Origin: Bifidobacterium saguini DSM 23967
GTDB taxonomy: Bacteria; Actinomycetota; Actinomycetes; Actinomycetales; Bifidobacteriaceae
Reading direction: 5' to 3'
Assembly: GCF_000741715.1 (NCBI RefSeq)
Contig: NZ_JGZN01000013.1
Coordinates: 62,001 to 126,000 of the forward strand
DNA length: 64,000 nucleotides
Part shown: positions 32,512-41,063 of the stretch, piece by piece
Numbering within the stretch: position 1 is the first letter of the stretch
Layout: each line of letters begins with the position of its first letter
Translations under genes and position numbers: made by a program
Notes under the pieces: model-generated
The model's input: the letters and a program-made list of their open reading frames with translations, nothing else
Told to the model about the DNA's origin: nothing
The model's database searches: none

Positions 32512-33081
32512 TTACAGGTTCAGAGCCTCAGCCACGGCCATGGCTTCCTGGTCGGGATCGGCCAAACCGATGTGAACGTTGACGTGCACTTCGTCATCGC
32601 CCGGTTCTTCCAGGATGTCGAACTGGCTCTTGAGCATGCTCGGCTTCATGAAGTGGCCTTCACGGTGAGACAGGCGGTCCATCACTTCGTCGAAGGTGCC
32701 CTGCATGTACACGAACACCACACCCGGGCGGCGCAACTTGTCACGGTAAACCTTCTTCAGGGCGGAGCAGGTCACTACGGCGGCTTCGCCTGCAGCCACG
32801 CGCTCGTCAATCCAAGACGCGAGCGTGTCCAGCCACGGCCAGCGGTCTTCGTCGGTCAGGGGGATGCCGGCTGCCATCTTGTCGATGTTGGCCTGCGGGT
32901 GGAAGTCGTCAGCTTCGGCGTACTTCAGGCCGTAGCGTTCGGTCAGGTGAGTAGCCACAGTGCTTTTGCCGCAACCACACACGCCCATCAGCACGATGAT
33001 TGGCTTGGTCTTGGCGAAGTAGTCTGCGGGGATGGTGTTGGCGGTGATGATGTCAGTAAGTTCGGCGGTAGCGATGGTCAT
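32512..33081 (-). CDS. gntK: Gluconokinase
   Basis: This kinase phosphorylates gluconate to 6-phosphogluconate. The 189-residue product has P-loop MGVCGCGKST, EADDFHPQANIDKMAAGIPLTDEDRWPWL and CSALKKVYRDKLR, all diagnostic of GntK. A 25-residue N-terminal extension precedes the P-loop. AAGGAACTC lies upstream of the ATG. The gap to gnd is 53 bases. Confidence 0.95.
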   Translation of the reverse strand: MTIATAELTDIITANTIPADYFAKTKPIIVLMGVCGCGKSTVATHLTERYGLKYAEADDFHPQANIDKMAAGIPLTDEDRWPWLDTLASWIDERVAAGEAAVVTCSALKKVYRDKLRRPGVVFVYMQGTFDEVMDRLSHREGHFMKPSMLKSQFDILEEPGDDEVHVNVHIGLADPDQEAMAVAEALNL

Positions 33082-33128
33082 GATGAGTTCCTTGAGTTAG
33101 CGATATGAGTGACAAGATATTGCGGTGG

Positions 33129-33283
33129 GTCTCTCCCCCAGTCAGCTTTCCAGCTGACAGCCCGAACGCAATTATGGACGGCCTCCGGCCGGCATCATCA
33201 TTGCTCGCGGCTGCTCGCCTTCGCCTACAAACAGCCCACTGGGTTGTTTGCTTAACGGCTCAGCTCTTCAGAGGGAGGCCAAC
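33129..33283. repeat. Rearranged 'gagggag' repeat between gntP and gntK
   Basis: The left end (GTCTCTCCCCCAGTCAGC, then CAGCTGACAGC) and right end (CAGCTCTTCAGAGGGAGG) match the family at 26.2 kb. The centre has unrelated sequence with small hairpins such as GGCCTCCGGCC. Confidence 0.6.
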
Positions 33284-33294
33284 AGGAGCGGGGA

Positions 33295-34719
33295 CTAGAC
33301 CAGCGGCACGAAGATGCTGCAGACCATGACGAGGGCGAGCACCACGACGGACAGCAGGCATTCGAGCACGGTCCAGGTCTTGAAGGTTTCCCCAACCTCG
33401 AGGCCGAAGTATTCCTTGATGAGCCAGAAGCCAGCGTCGTTGACGTGGGAGAGGAACACGGAGCCTGCGCCGATGGCGATTACCAGCAGAGCGATAGCCG
33501 GAGCGGTGACGCCCATCTGATCGACCACCGGGCCGAGAATGCCGGCCGTAGTGATGATCGCGACGGTAGCGGAACCAGTGGCCACGCGAACGAAGGCGGC
33601 GATAAGCCATGCGAGCAGGAAGATGGAGATGGCGGAGCTTTCCACAAACTTGCCGATGATGTCACCGATACCGGTATCCACCAGCACACCCTTGTAGCCG
33701 CCACCTGCGCCGACGATCAGCAGGATGCCTGCGATAGGCGGCAGAGCAGCCTTAAGAGAATCGTTCACGGTCTTCCAAGACATGTGAGTGGTGCGGCCGA
33801 GCACAATCATCGCAAAGATCACGGCGGTGGCCAGTGCAATGGCAGGCTTGCCGAAGAAGGCGAGCACCTGAGCGTAAATAGCCTTGGAATCAGCCTGATC
33901 AGGAGCCACAATCTCGAAAATGGCGTTGGCGAGCATCAGGATGGCCGGCACGAGGATGCACAGCACGGACAGGGCGAACGGAGGCTTGGAGGTTACCAGG
34001 TTGCCATCGGCGTCGACGCGGCCCTTTCCGGTGTCGAAGTTCTCAGGAGCGCCGACCGGCACCCACTTGGCGGCAAACTTGGAGAACAGCGGGCCAACCA
34101 GAGCGGCGGTGATTACGGCGATCGGCAGGCCGAACATCATGGTGATGCCCACGGAACCGTTCTTGAAGCAGCTCAGTGCGGCGAGCGGGCCAGGCTGAGG
34201 AGGCATGCAGGCGTGCATCACGGACAGGCCGGCCAAGGTAGGAATGGCCACGCGCATCAGCGGGAGCTTGGAGCGGCGGGTGATAAGGATAATCACCGGC
34301 ACGAGCACCACCAGGCCGACCTCGAAGAACATCGGCAGACCGATCAGGGCGCCGATCAAGGCCATAGTCCACGGAATCATCTTGGTGGAGGTCTTGGCAA
34401 GCAGGGTATCGACGATGCTATCTGCAGCGCCGGTGTCCATCAGCACACGGCCGAGCATGGCGCCGAGGCCGACGAGAATGCCCACGGATGCCATTGTGGA
34501 GCCGAAGGTGGTGGAGAAGCTTTCCACGGTGGCCACCGGGCCGTAACCGGAGCCGATACCGACCACGAGGGAGGAAATCAGCAGGGAGACGAACGGGTGC
34601 AGCTTCGCAACGGTAACCAGCAGAATCAGCACGACGATGCTGGCCACCACACTGATGCCGAGCTGGGTGCTGTTGAGCTGGACTGCGTTCGCGGCTTCAG
34701 CCAAAACAAGCGTATTCAT
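33295..34719 (-). CDS. gntP: Gluconate permease (GntP family)
   Basis: This is a proton-coupled gluconate importer. The 474-residue product is highly hydrophobic with 12-14 segments. GntP family signatures include KLHPFVSLLISSLVVGIGSG, FFEVGLVVLVPVI and HACMPPQPGPLAA. The C-terminus contains VATGSATVAIITTAGI and SHVNDAGFWLIKEYFGL. It starts the gluconate operon and is divergent from gntR, with two palindromes in the shared region. Confidence 0.94.
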   Translation of the reverse strand: MNTLVLAEAANAVQLNSTQLGISVVASIVVLILLVTVAKLHPFVSLLISSLVVGIGSGYGPVATVESFSTTFGSTMASVGILVGLGAMLGRVLMDTGAADSIVDTLLAKTSTKMIPWTMALIGALIGLPMFFEVGLVVLVPVIILITRRSKLPLMRVAIPTLAGLSVMHACMPPQPGPLAALSCFKNGSVGITMMFGLPIAVITAALVGPLFSKFAAKWVPVGAPENFDTGKGRVDADGNLVTSKPPFALSVLCILVPAILMLANAIFEIVAPDQADSKAIYAQVLAFFGKPAIALATAVIFAMIVLGRTTHMSWKTVNDSLKAALPPIAGILLIVGAGGGYKGVLVDTGIGDIIGKFVESSAISIFLLAWLIAAFVRVATGSATVAIITTAGILGPVVDQMGVTAPAIALLVIAIGAGSVFLSHVNDAGFWLIKEYFGLEVGETFKTWTVLECLLSVVVLALVMVCSIFVPLV

Positions 34720-34771
34720 AATCCATCTCTTCTTTGAGTAGTTGTATTTGAATGACGTTTCATTGTCACCG

Positions 34772-34844
34772 CATACATTTCGTATGTTGTTATCTAATAT
34801 AACGACTGATTATGTAATACGCAATACTTTTTCACGCCGGCGTG
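34772..34844. promoter_or_regulatory. Operator palindromes of the gntP / gntR intergenic region
   Basis: CATAC-N5-GTATG lies at 34772-34786. GTTGTTAT-N5-ATAACGAC, with one mismatch, begins at 34786 and ends at 34806. A perfect 12-bp palindrome CACGCCGGCGTG lies at 34833-34844. The first two are candidates for the FadR-type regulator encoded alongside. Confidence 0.5.
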
Positions 34845-34889
34845 TTGAATATGTATGCCATAACGGATCAAACGTGCCATACTTGTCTT

Positions 34890-35663
34890 ATGACTTCTGC
34901 GACTTCTCCGAATACTGCAGCGACCGGCGCAACTACCGCCGACAACGCCGGCAATACTGCCGAGCTCTCCCTGCATGACCGACTCCTCGACGAATGGGGC
35001 ATGGCCGTGGTCAGCGGGGCAGTAGCCACGGGGGAGCGACTGCCCGAGCCGAATATGGATGGCGACGTCACTCCCTCGCGCACGGTGACGCGCGAGGTGA
35101 CGCGCGTATTGGAATCGATGGGATTGGTCAGCGTCAAGCGCAAGGCCGGCGCCACCGCGAACCCGATCGAGCAGTGGAACATTCTGGATCCACAGGTGAT
35201 TCAGTGGCGACTGCGCGGGCCGCATCGCATTTCCGCGCTACACGAGCTCTCACAACTGCGCGCCGCCGTAGAACCTGTGGCCGCTCGACTTTCCGCCTCG
35301 CACGCCACTGCGGAGCACTGGGCTACGCTCACACGCGCGGCCATTGAGATGGTGGCACATTCCGATCACGCAGACGAAGCCGAGTATTTGGAGGCTGATA
35401 TTCTCTTCCACCGCACGCTGCTGGAGGCTTCCGGAAATCTGATGTTCGCGGCCCTTGGCGATGTCATCGCCTCTACACTTACCGGCCGTACGCAGCATGA
35501 GTTGATGCCCAAGGTGGCTGATCAGACGGCATTGAGCTGGCACACCGAAGTCGCCGCTCTGATTCGCAAGGGCGATGGCGCAGCGGCCGAAGCCACCATG
35601 CGGCAGATCGTCGACGAATCCGATCAAGCCATCAGCCACATCGCCGGCAATAGCGAGCAATAG
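34890..35663 (+). CDS. gntR: GntR family regulator, FadR/FCD type (probable gluconate regulator)
   Basis: The 257-residue product has an Ala/Thr-rich head, a GntR winged helix at about 22-85 (LLDEWGMAVVSGAVATGERL, VTREVTRVLESMGLVSVKRKAG) and an FCD ligand domain (LHELSQLRAAVEPVAARL, DILFHRTLLEASGN). It is divergent from the gluconate genes and is the obvious candidate for their control, with gluconate or 6-phosphogluconate as effector by analogy. The ATG at 34890 has no ribosome site; CATACT eight bases upstream could make it leaderless. Confidence 0.88.
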   Translation: MTSATSPNTAATGATTADNAGNTAELSLHDRLLDEWGMAVVSGAVATGERLPEPNMDGDVTPSRTVTREVTRVLESMGLVSVKRKAGATANPIEQWNILDPQVIQWRLRGPHRISALHELSQLRAAVEPVAARLSASHATAEHWATLTRAAIEMVAHSDHADEAEYLEADILFHRTLLEASGNLMFAALGDVIASTLTGRTQHELMPKVADQTALSWHTEVAALIRKGDGAAAEATMRQIVDESDQAISHIAGNSEQ

Positions 35664-36308
35664 CTACAGCACCACGCGACGATTAAGTTCCCGGCGCAGC
35701 TCGCGCCAATTCGGCAGATAAGAGCCGATACGCCGCTGGAAGCCCACACCATGACCACGCTCCCATAAGTGCGTCATTTCGTGCACGAGCACGTACTCCA
35801 GGAACCGCGGCTCCATCAAACCCAGTTGCAGATTCAAACGAATCCGTCCGGTTTTCGGCGTACACGACCCCCAGCGCGTAGTCATCAATCGCAGTGTGAT
35901 ATGCGTGGGAGTGCGGCCAATCACCGGCCCCCACTTGGCCAATAGCCCCGGCAGCTGCGCATTGATATTGGCCGCAGCTTGCTTGCGCAAAACATCAGTC
36001 CAGACAAATCCAGTATGTTCCGGTTCAGATACCAATGACTGCTGCCTTGCACGCCGCATTTTGCGCACATTGCCGTCAACCCACGCCCTGCGCCCGCGCA
36101 CAAAATCGATAATCGTCCGATCACTCATGCGCCGTGGAGCCGATACCACCACGTCTCCATTCGGCGGTTTGATGCGCAAATACATGTTCTTAATGGGCTT
36201 GCGCACCACCGTAATCGACAATCCGTCAACATTGAGATTGCTGCTGATGCCAGCTGCTGCGGAACTGCGGCGAGAGCGAGATGATGGACGATACGGCATG
36301 TGCGCCAT
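35664..36308 (-). CDS. YgjP-like zinc metallopeptidase (DUF45, M48-related)
   Basis: The 214-residue product has the HEMTH zinc motif in VLVHEMTHLWERGHG, and the preceding MTTRWGSCTPKTGRIRLNLQL segment that defines DUF45/YgjP proteins. The N-terminal part (ITVVRKPIKNMYLRIKPPNGDVVVSAP) is also conserved. Its stop directly abuts the gntR stop in convergent orientation. Start choice is weak: ATG at 36308 or 36299, without a clear ribosome site. Physiological substrate is unknown. Confidence 0.87.
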   Translation of the reverse strand: MAHMPYRPSSRSRRSSAAAGISSNLNVDGLSITVVRKPIKNMYLRIKPPNGDVVVSAPRRMSDRTIIDFVRGRRAWVDGNVRKMRRARQQSLVSEPEHTGFVWTDVLRKQAAANINAQLPGLLAKWGPVIGRTPTHITLRLMTTRWGSCTPKTGRIRLNLQLGLMEPRFLEYVLVHEMTHLWERGHGVGFQRRIGSYLPNWRELRRELNRRVVL

Positions 36309-36334
36309 TGTCACGCACGGAACCGACAGTCAGC

Positions 36335-38365
36335 CTACTCGCGCAGCAAATCGGCACAGCGCCAAACCACATCGGCAATGCGGCGCAACTCCGATTCGGC
36401 ACTGACCGTACGCCATACTGCCGCATAGGTTTCAACCCATTGTTCAAGACCGCGAGCAACCCGCTGCGGCATCGAATCACTCGTAGCTTCAGCTTCAGTA
36501 ATGACTCCATCGCGCAGCGCCAAGCACAAGCCCAGCTCATTGAACAAACATTGTCCCTCTGCCGCAATCAGCACCGGCTGCAGCACACTGCCCCGAACAG
36601 TGTCCACATCATGCGTTGTCATCTGTGCGGCAATAGCGCCAAGCCGAGCAATATCTGCACGCAGCGCCTTGTTGGCCTCAGCCCAGCGCAGTATGTCAGG
36701 TTTCAGCCAAGCGAGCAGATTCATGCGCGCTTCGCTCACAGTTTCGCTGGAATGGATGAGTTCGGCATGATTGACACCACTAGCACCATCGTGCGCGTCA
36801 GTGCGAATCGAATTACGCACATCAATGTTCAGCGAACCGTCGCCATAGTCAAGCTCCAGGTATCGGACGATATTCATCCAGTCAAACGTCACCCGATGGC
36901 TGGCATCGCGCAGCATGGCAACGAATTCGCCAGTGCTATCGCCATACTCAACCATTGAAATACGGCAATCGAGCTCAGCATGCGCATCATCACCCACCCT
37001 TGCGGCCCACTGTGGATCCCACGCACATTGCGCGCCATACATCATGCCCGGAATCGCCATACGCGGATCATTGACATGCCCAAAGTCACCCCAGTCGGTC
37101 ACCAGGAATCCGGCAGCACGATAGCGCTGGCCATATTGCGCCAAACGAGAGATGTTTCCCCAAGCCCAGTCCAGTCGGGGCAGCAGCGCATTCCAGCACC
37201 ATACTGCCGGACACACGTATTGCGTGGCACCGGATTCAGCCACAAGCCGCACTTTCTCATCGGTAATGTCTGGCTCATACAGCCAGTTGAGCAGCGTTAC
37301 ATCCTTCGGCAGGCGCTGAAGAATCTCGGGCATTTCTATCGCAATATCGCCCCAGAACAGTGGCTCTCGACCTTGTTCGGACAGGTGCTCGCACAGCCGG
37401 GACACATAATCGGCGTACATGGCGGCCACTCCGCGCTTATCAGCCTCCGGCTTTGAGCGGCCTTTGCCAAGATCGAACGTCTCGTCACCGCAGATGTTGA
37501 ATTTACGACTGCGGAACAGCTGCAGATAGTCATCGATAAGCGTGCAGGAGAGCGCGAATGCGTCTGCTTCGGTGATGTTCAGCGTGTGATGCTCCATACG
37601 CTCGATCAGGCTGTACGGGCGATCGGCCTGCTCAGGGAATTCACCCAAATGGCGCAGTTCGCGTGTGCGCAATGCCATGTAGAGGTGACCGAATGTGGAT
37701 ACCGATGGTACGAGTTCGATGCCGCGCGCTGCACAGTATTCATCGAACGCAATGATGTCGGCTGGCTTGAGCGGGCTGGTTCCACGCCAGGTTTCGCTCA
37801 TATTGTCGAAGGCGAAGGTGTGCTCAACGTAGAGCTGCAGCTGATTGTATTTGTAAAGGCACAGTTTGTCGGCCCAACGCTTCAACCAATCGAGCGTAGG
37901 CACACGGCCACGCGTGGCATCAAGATAATAGCCGCGGGTTTGGTAGGCAGGTTTGTCTGCGATAGTGAGCTCAGGCAGCACCGGGGCACATTGGCGGATG
38001 ATTTGCCGCAATGTTTGGATGCCATCGCGCAGGCTGACTGCGTCACCGCCGACAACAGTGATGCCATCTTGCGCTATCGTTAGGCGATATTCATCCTGCC
38101 CCAGAACATCATCAGAGTCGATGGACAGCGTAATGAATGACTGCCACCGATCACCTTTCGCAATATCCCATCGCAGGCCAGTGGCTGCTTCGATATCGTC
38201 GGCAATCTGATTGGCCCACACATTGGCAATATCGGCCTTGCCCGCGTTTTCAACAATTCGGCCGACATATGGCAACACGACCGTTGCATTGGGATGAATA
38301 TCAATCGCACAAGGCTCGGGAATCAGCTCGAACTCTTTCGTTTTGCCCTCGACGCAATACTGCAT
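36335..38365 (-). CDS. Beta-N-acetylhexosaminidase (GH20), intracellular
   Basis: The enzyme should release terminal GlcNAc or GalNAc from glycans. The 676-residue product has a GH20b-like N-terminal domain, then a TIM barrel beginning YQTRGYYLDATRGRVP. The substrate-assisted catalytic pair Asp294-Glu295 lies in NICGDETFDLG. There is no signal peptide or sorting signal, so it acts on imported oligosaccharides such as human-milk or mucin fragments. AAAGGAG precedes the ATG. Confidence 0.92.
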   Translation of the reverse strand: MQYCVEGKTKEFELIPEPCAIDIHPNATVVLPYVGRIVENAGKADIANVWANQIADDIEAATGLRWDIAKGDRWQSFITLSIDSDDVLGQDEYRLTIAQDGITVVGGDAVSLRDGIQTLRQIIRQCAPVLPELTIADKPAYQTRGYYLDATRGRVPTLDWLKRWADKLCLYKYNQLQLYVEHTFAFDNMSETWRGTSPLKPADIIAFDEYCAARGIELVPSVSTFGHLYMALRTRELRHLGEFPEQADRPYSLIERMEHHTLNITEADAFALSCTLIDDYLQLFRSRKFNICGDETFDLGKGRSKPEADKRGVAAMYADYVSRLCEHLSEQGREPLFWGDIAIEMPEILQRLPKDVTLLNWLYEPDITDEKVRLVAESGATQYVCPAVWCWNALLPRLDWAWGNISRLAQYGQRYRAAGFLVTDWGDFGHVNDPRMAIPGMMYGAQCAWDPQWAARVGDDAHAELDCRISMVEYGDSTGEFVAMLRDASHRVTFDWMNIVRYLELDYGDGSLNIDVRNSIRTDAHDGASGVNHAELIHSSETVSEARMNLLAWLKPDILRWAEANKALRADIARLGAIAAQMTTHDVDTVRGSVLQPVLIAAEGQCLFNELGLCLALRDGVITEAEATSDSMPQRVARGLEQWVETYAAVWRTVSAESELRRIADVVWRCADLLRE

Positions 38366-38506
38366 GACGCTCCTTTACCTCGTGCCGTGCTTGTAGTCGT
38401 TCCCTATTATGGTTCTTCCACTGCGACACGCCGAAACATGTTTCCGTTGACACCATCACATTCAGTGGTATTGTAATCACTTGTGCGCTTTTGAAGCGTG
38501 CGGATC

Positions 38507-38580
38507 GGGCCCATAGCTCAGCTGGTTAGAGCGCATCCCTGATAAGGATGAGGTCGGAGGTTCAAGTCCTCCTGGGCCCA
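38507..38580 (+). tRNA. tRNA-Ile (GAT)
   Basis: The 74-base cloverleaf has acceptor GGGCCCA/TGGGCCC, a D-arm with AGCTCAGCTGGTTAGAGC, an anticodon loop CTGATAA giving GAT, and a T-loop TTCAAGT. CCA is not encoded. Confidence 0.95.
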
Positions 38581-38591
38581 CGGAAAAATGA

Positions 38592-38617
38592 AGCGGCTCG
38601 CGAGCCGCTCTTTTTTT
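38592..38617 (+). terminator. Terminator of tRNA-Ile
   Basis: AGCGGCTCG followed by CGAGCCGCT is a continuous palindrome ahead of C and seven T residues. Confidence 0.8.
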
Positions 38618-38631
38618 CAACAACTCAACAT

Positions 38632-38707
38632 GGGGCTATAGCGCAGCTGGTAGCGCATCTGCTTTGCAAGCAGAGGGTCGCCGGTTCGAACCCGGCTAGC
38701 TCCACCA
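38632..38707 (+). tRNA. tRNA-Ala (TGC)
   Basis: The cloverleaf has acceptor GGGGCTA paired with TAGCTCC (one G-U), a D-arm AGCGCAGCTGGTAGCGC, an anticodon loop with TGC, T-loop TTCGAAC, and an encoded 3' CCA at 38705-38707. It lies 51 bases after tRNA-Ile. No rRNA is present nearby. Confidence 0.95.
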
Positions 38708-38709
38708 TC

Positions 38710-38748
38710 AAACCCTTGGAATCAAGCCGATTTCAAGGGTTTTTTGTT
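38710..38748 (+). terminator. Terminator of tRNA-Ala
   Basis: AAACCCTTG (38710-38718) pairs with CAAGGGTTT (38734-38742), followed by TTTTG and TTTT. Confidence 0.8.
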
Positions 38749-38858
38749 TTCGTCTACCACGGCGCACAGCTCACCGCACAGCCTCGAATACAAGCCCTCC
38801 CCAGCGGCTACAATGCACCCCAGAGAGAACAGGCAGTTTGCAGAAAAGTGGTTCATCA

Positions 38859-40853
38859 ATGACGAATCCTCGTCCGACGCGTATCGCATCATCGTCGCAG
38901 CATCATTCCGACAGCGAACCCAAGCCGGCCAGCACCCATTTTACCGCCATCGATGGCCTGCGAGCATTGGCCATCCTCGGCGTGGTCGACTACCACACTC
39001 GCCCCTCGCTATTACAGGGCGGATTCCTTGGCGTCACCATCTTCTTCGTCATCAGCGGTTTCCTCATCACCCGCAGCATTACCGGCGAGCTCAGCCGCAC
39101 CGGCAGCATCTCCTATGGCACGTACCTAGCCAAGCGACTGAAGCGACTCGTGCCGCCAGCAGTCGTCATTATTGCACTCACCGCTCTAGCCGCATATCTC
39201 ACGTCGCCGAGCCTCCTGCCCAAAGTTCAAGCCGACGCACTGCCGTCACTGTTCTTCGTCAGCAACTGGGTGAATATCTTCCGGCATGTTTCCTATTTCG
39301 CGGCCGCCGGCTTGCCTTCGCCGCTGACCCATCTGTGGTTCCTCGGCGTACTGATGCAGTTCTATCTACTGTGGCCATTGGTATTGTTGGCGCTTCACCG
39401 TGCCAAACTGTCACGCAAAGCGCAGCTTGGCATCATCGCCGCGCTTATACTCGCCTCCACGCTCGCTATGGCATTCCTCTTCGATCCGAATGCCACGGGC
39501 AGCCGTTCATACTATGGCTTGGATACTCGTGCCGCAGAGCTGCTGGCCGGCGCACTCTTAGCACTGCTCATCACCGGCAATCAGCAAGCGGCGTCAGACA
39601 GTTCCCAGCCTCACCATCTCAACTTCGGCGATGCGCTGGCACTAGTGCCTTTGATGCTGCTGATTGTGGCCTTTGTCGCTGCCAAATCAAGTTGGACTGT
39701 GCTCTACCGCGGCGGCTACCTGATTGTGGCGCTACTCACCGCGCTACTGCTGGCAGCGGCCATCGTGCCCGGCAATATGGTGGGCCAAGCACTCTCCGCG
39801 CGCCCGCTCAGGTACATCGGCTCGCGTTCGTTCTCGCTGTACCTAGTGCATTATCCGCTGCTGGAGATGATGAATCCGGCCACGCGCACTACCAAACTGG
39901 CATGGTGGGAGTGGATTGTGCAGGCCATCGTACTGTGGATTGCCACGGAAGTGTTCTATCAGCTAATTGAGCGCACGATTCGCTTGGGTGCCACAGCTGC
40001 GCAAATCAAGTACCGGCACCGCGCTCAGGCCAAGCATAATGCGCGCGCTATCGCTCTTCGTGTGCTGCAACTTTGCCGTCGAATCATTATCGTGCTGTGC
40101 GCGGTCGGCACTGTGCTGCTGTGTGTATTACCGCTTGACTGGGGTGCGATTGCACAGGCTCGATCCGTGCAGCTGCGTCCGGTAACCGCCAAAGTCGAGG
40201 CAACGCCAGCGCAAACCAAGTCGGCGCCAAAGCCAGCGCAGCAGTCAGATGAATCCGCGCAACAAGCCGACCAACAAACCCAAGATGCCAACAAGCTGGT
40301 ACCAGTGGCCGAAAAAGTACCGAATAATTTGGATACTTCCGGCTGGACCTACGACGCATCCACCGGTGTATGCAGTGCGGATCCGCTGATTATCAGCGAT
40401 TCTGTGGAGATGGGCGCACAGCGCGTGCTAGTGAACACTATGCCGAACGCCATTCAGGACAATGAAATCGGCCGTAGTTTGGTTGCCTTCCCGTCCACCT
40501 ACCAGCAGCATCTGGCGGCCGGCGACGATAAGCGCGTGGTGATTGCGGCACTGGGCACCAATAGCGCCGGAGCGAATCCGGAACAGTCATTTGAGGATGC
40601 AGTGACCGCGGTGAATGGCAAAGCCTTGTATTTCATTACGATTCGCAACCCCGCGATGGATGCCGAGGGCGTGAATGCAGCCATGCGTGCGGTGGCCGCT
40701 CGACATAAGAATGTGGGCATCATGGATTGGTATGGGCTGAGCGAGGGGCATAGCGAGTACTTCTATGATGACGGCGTGCATCTGACCATCGGTGAGGGAT
40801 TGGGGCGTGAGGCCTATTCGCATATGGTCATTCAGGCTTTGTGCGGCCAGTGA
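38859..40853 (+). CDS. OafA/YrhL-type membrane acyltransferase with C-terminal SGNH-like domain
   Basis: This protein likely O-acetylates a cell-surface glycan. The 664-residue product has an acyltransferase-3 domain (FTAIDGLRALAILGVVDYH, GFLGVTIFFVISGFLI, YLAKRLKRLVPP, RSFSLYLVHYPLLEM) with about ten membrane segments. A Gln/Ala/Pro-rich linker (about 455-490) and an extracytoplasmic SGNH-like domain follow. In that domain the usual GDS is SDS (IISDSVEMG), with GTNSAG and DGVHLT further on. The ribosome site is weak. Confidence 0.88.
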   Translation: MTNPRPTRIASSSQHHSDSEPKPASTHFTAIDGLRALAILGVVDYHTRPSLLQGGFLGVTIFFVISGFLITRSITGELSRTGSISYGTYLAKRLKRLVPPAVVIIALTALAAYLTSPSLLPKVQADALPSLFFVSNWVNIFRHVSYFAAAGLPSPLTHLWFLGVLMQFYLLWPLVLLALHRAKLSRKAQLGIIAALILASTLAMAFLFDPNATGSRSYYGLDTRAAELLAGALLALLITGNQQAASDSSQPHHLNFGDALALVPLMLLIVAFVAAKSSWTVLYRGGYLIVALLTALLLAAAIVPGNMVGQALSARPLRYIGSRSFSLYLVHYPLLEMMNPATRTTKLAWWEWIVQAIVLWIATEVFYQLIERTIRLGATAAQIKYRHRAQAKHNARAIALRVLQLCRRIIIVLCAVGTVLLCVLPLDWGAIAQARSVQLRPVTAKVEATPAQTKSAPKPAQQSDESAQQADQQTQDANKLVPVAEKVPNNLDTSGWTYDASTGVCSADPLIISDSVEMGAQRVLVNTMPNAIQDNEIGRSLVAFPSTYQQHLAAGDDKRVVIAALGTNSAGANPEQSFEDAVTAVNGKALYFITIRNPAMDAEGVNAAMRAVAARHKNVGIMDWYGLSEGHSEYFYDDGVHLTIGEGLGREAYSHMVIQALCGQ

Positions 40854-40867
40854 TTTCCTCAGCAAAC

Positions 40868-40898
40868 ACCCTCTTTTGACACAGCGTCAAAAGAGGGT
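40868..40898 (+). terminator. Terminator of the acyltransferase gene
   Basis: A 13-bp stem ACCCTCTTTTGAC/GTCAAAAGAGGGT with a five-base loop starts 14 bases after the stop. It overlaps the promoter described next. Confidence 0.7.
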
Positions 40899-40905
40899 TT
40901 ACAAT
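40876..40905 (+). promoter_or_regulatory. Strong sigma-70-type promoter of the DUF5692 gene
   Basis: TTGACA (40876-40881) and TACAAT (40900-40905) are separated by 18 bases. The -35 lies inside the preceding terminator hairpin. A palindrome TTGACGCTTCGTCAA at 40921-40935 lies just downstream of the expected start of transcription and may be an operator. Confidence 0.6.
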
Positions 40906-41063
40906 ATGCTGCGAGAGAAATTGACGCTTCGTCAACAATGCTCGTTCCGCAATGATTGCAGGACACAGCACCTCGAGCCAAGCGCCAACAGCCCAGGCCC
41001 CGGCATCCAACGAGGGATGACGAGCACAGGGCACAGCAACTAGGACACTCGGAAAGGACCGTT

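Noticed and set aside
33445..34737. 430-codon plus-strand frame opposite gntP
   Set aside because: His/Gly/Asp-rich translation typical of the complement of a hydrophobic membrane-protein gene.
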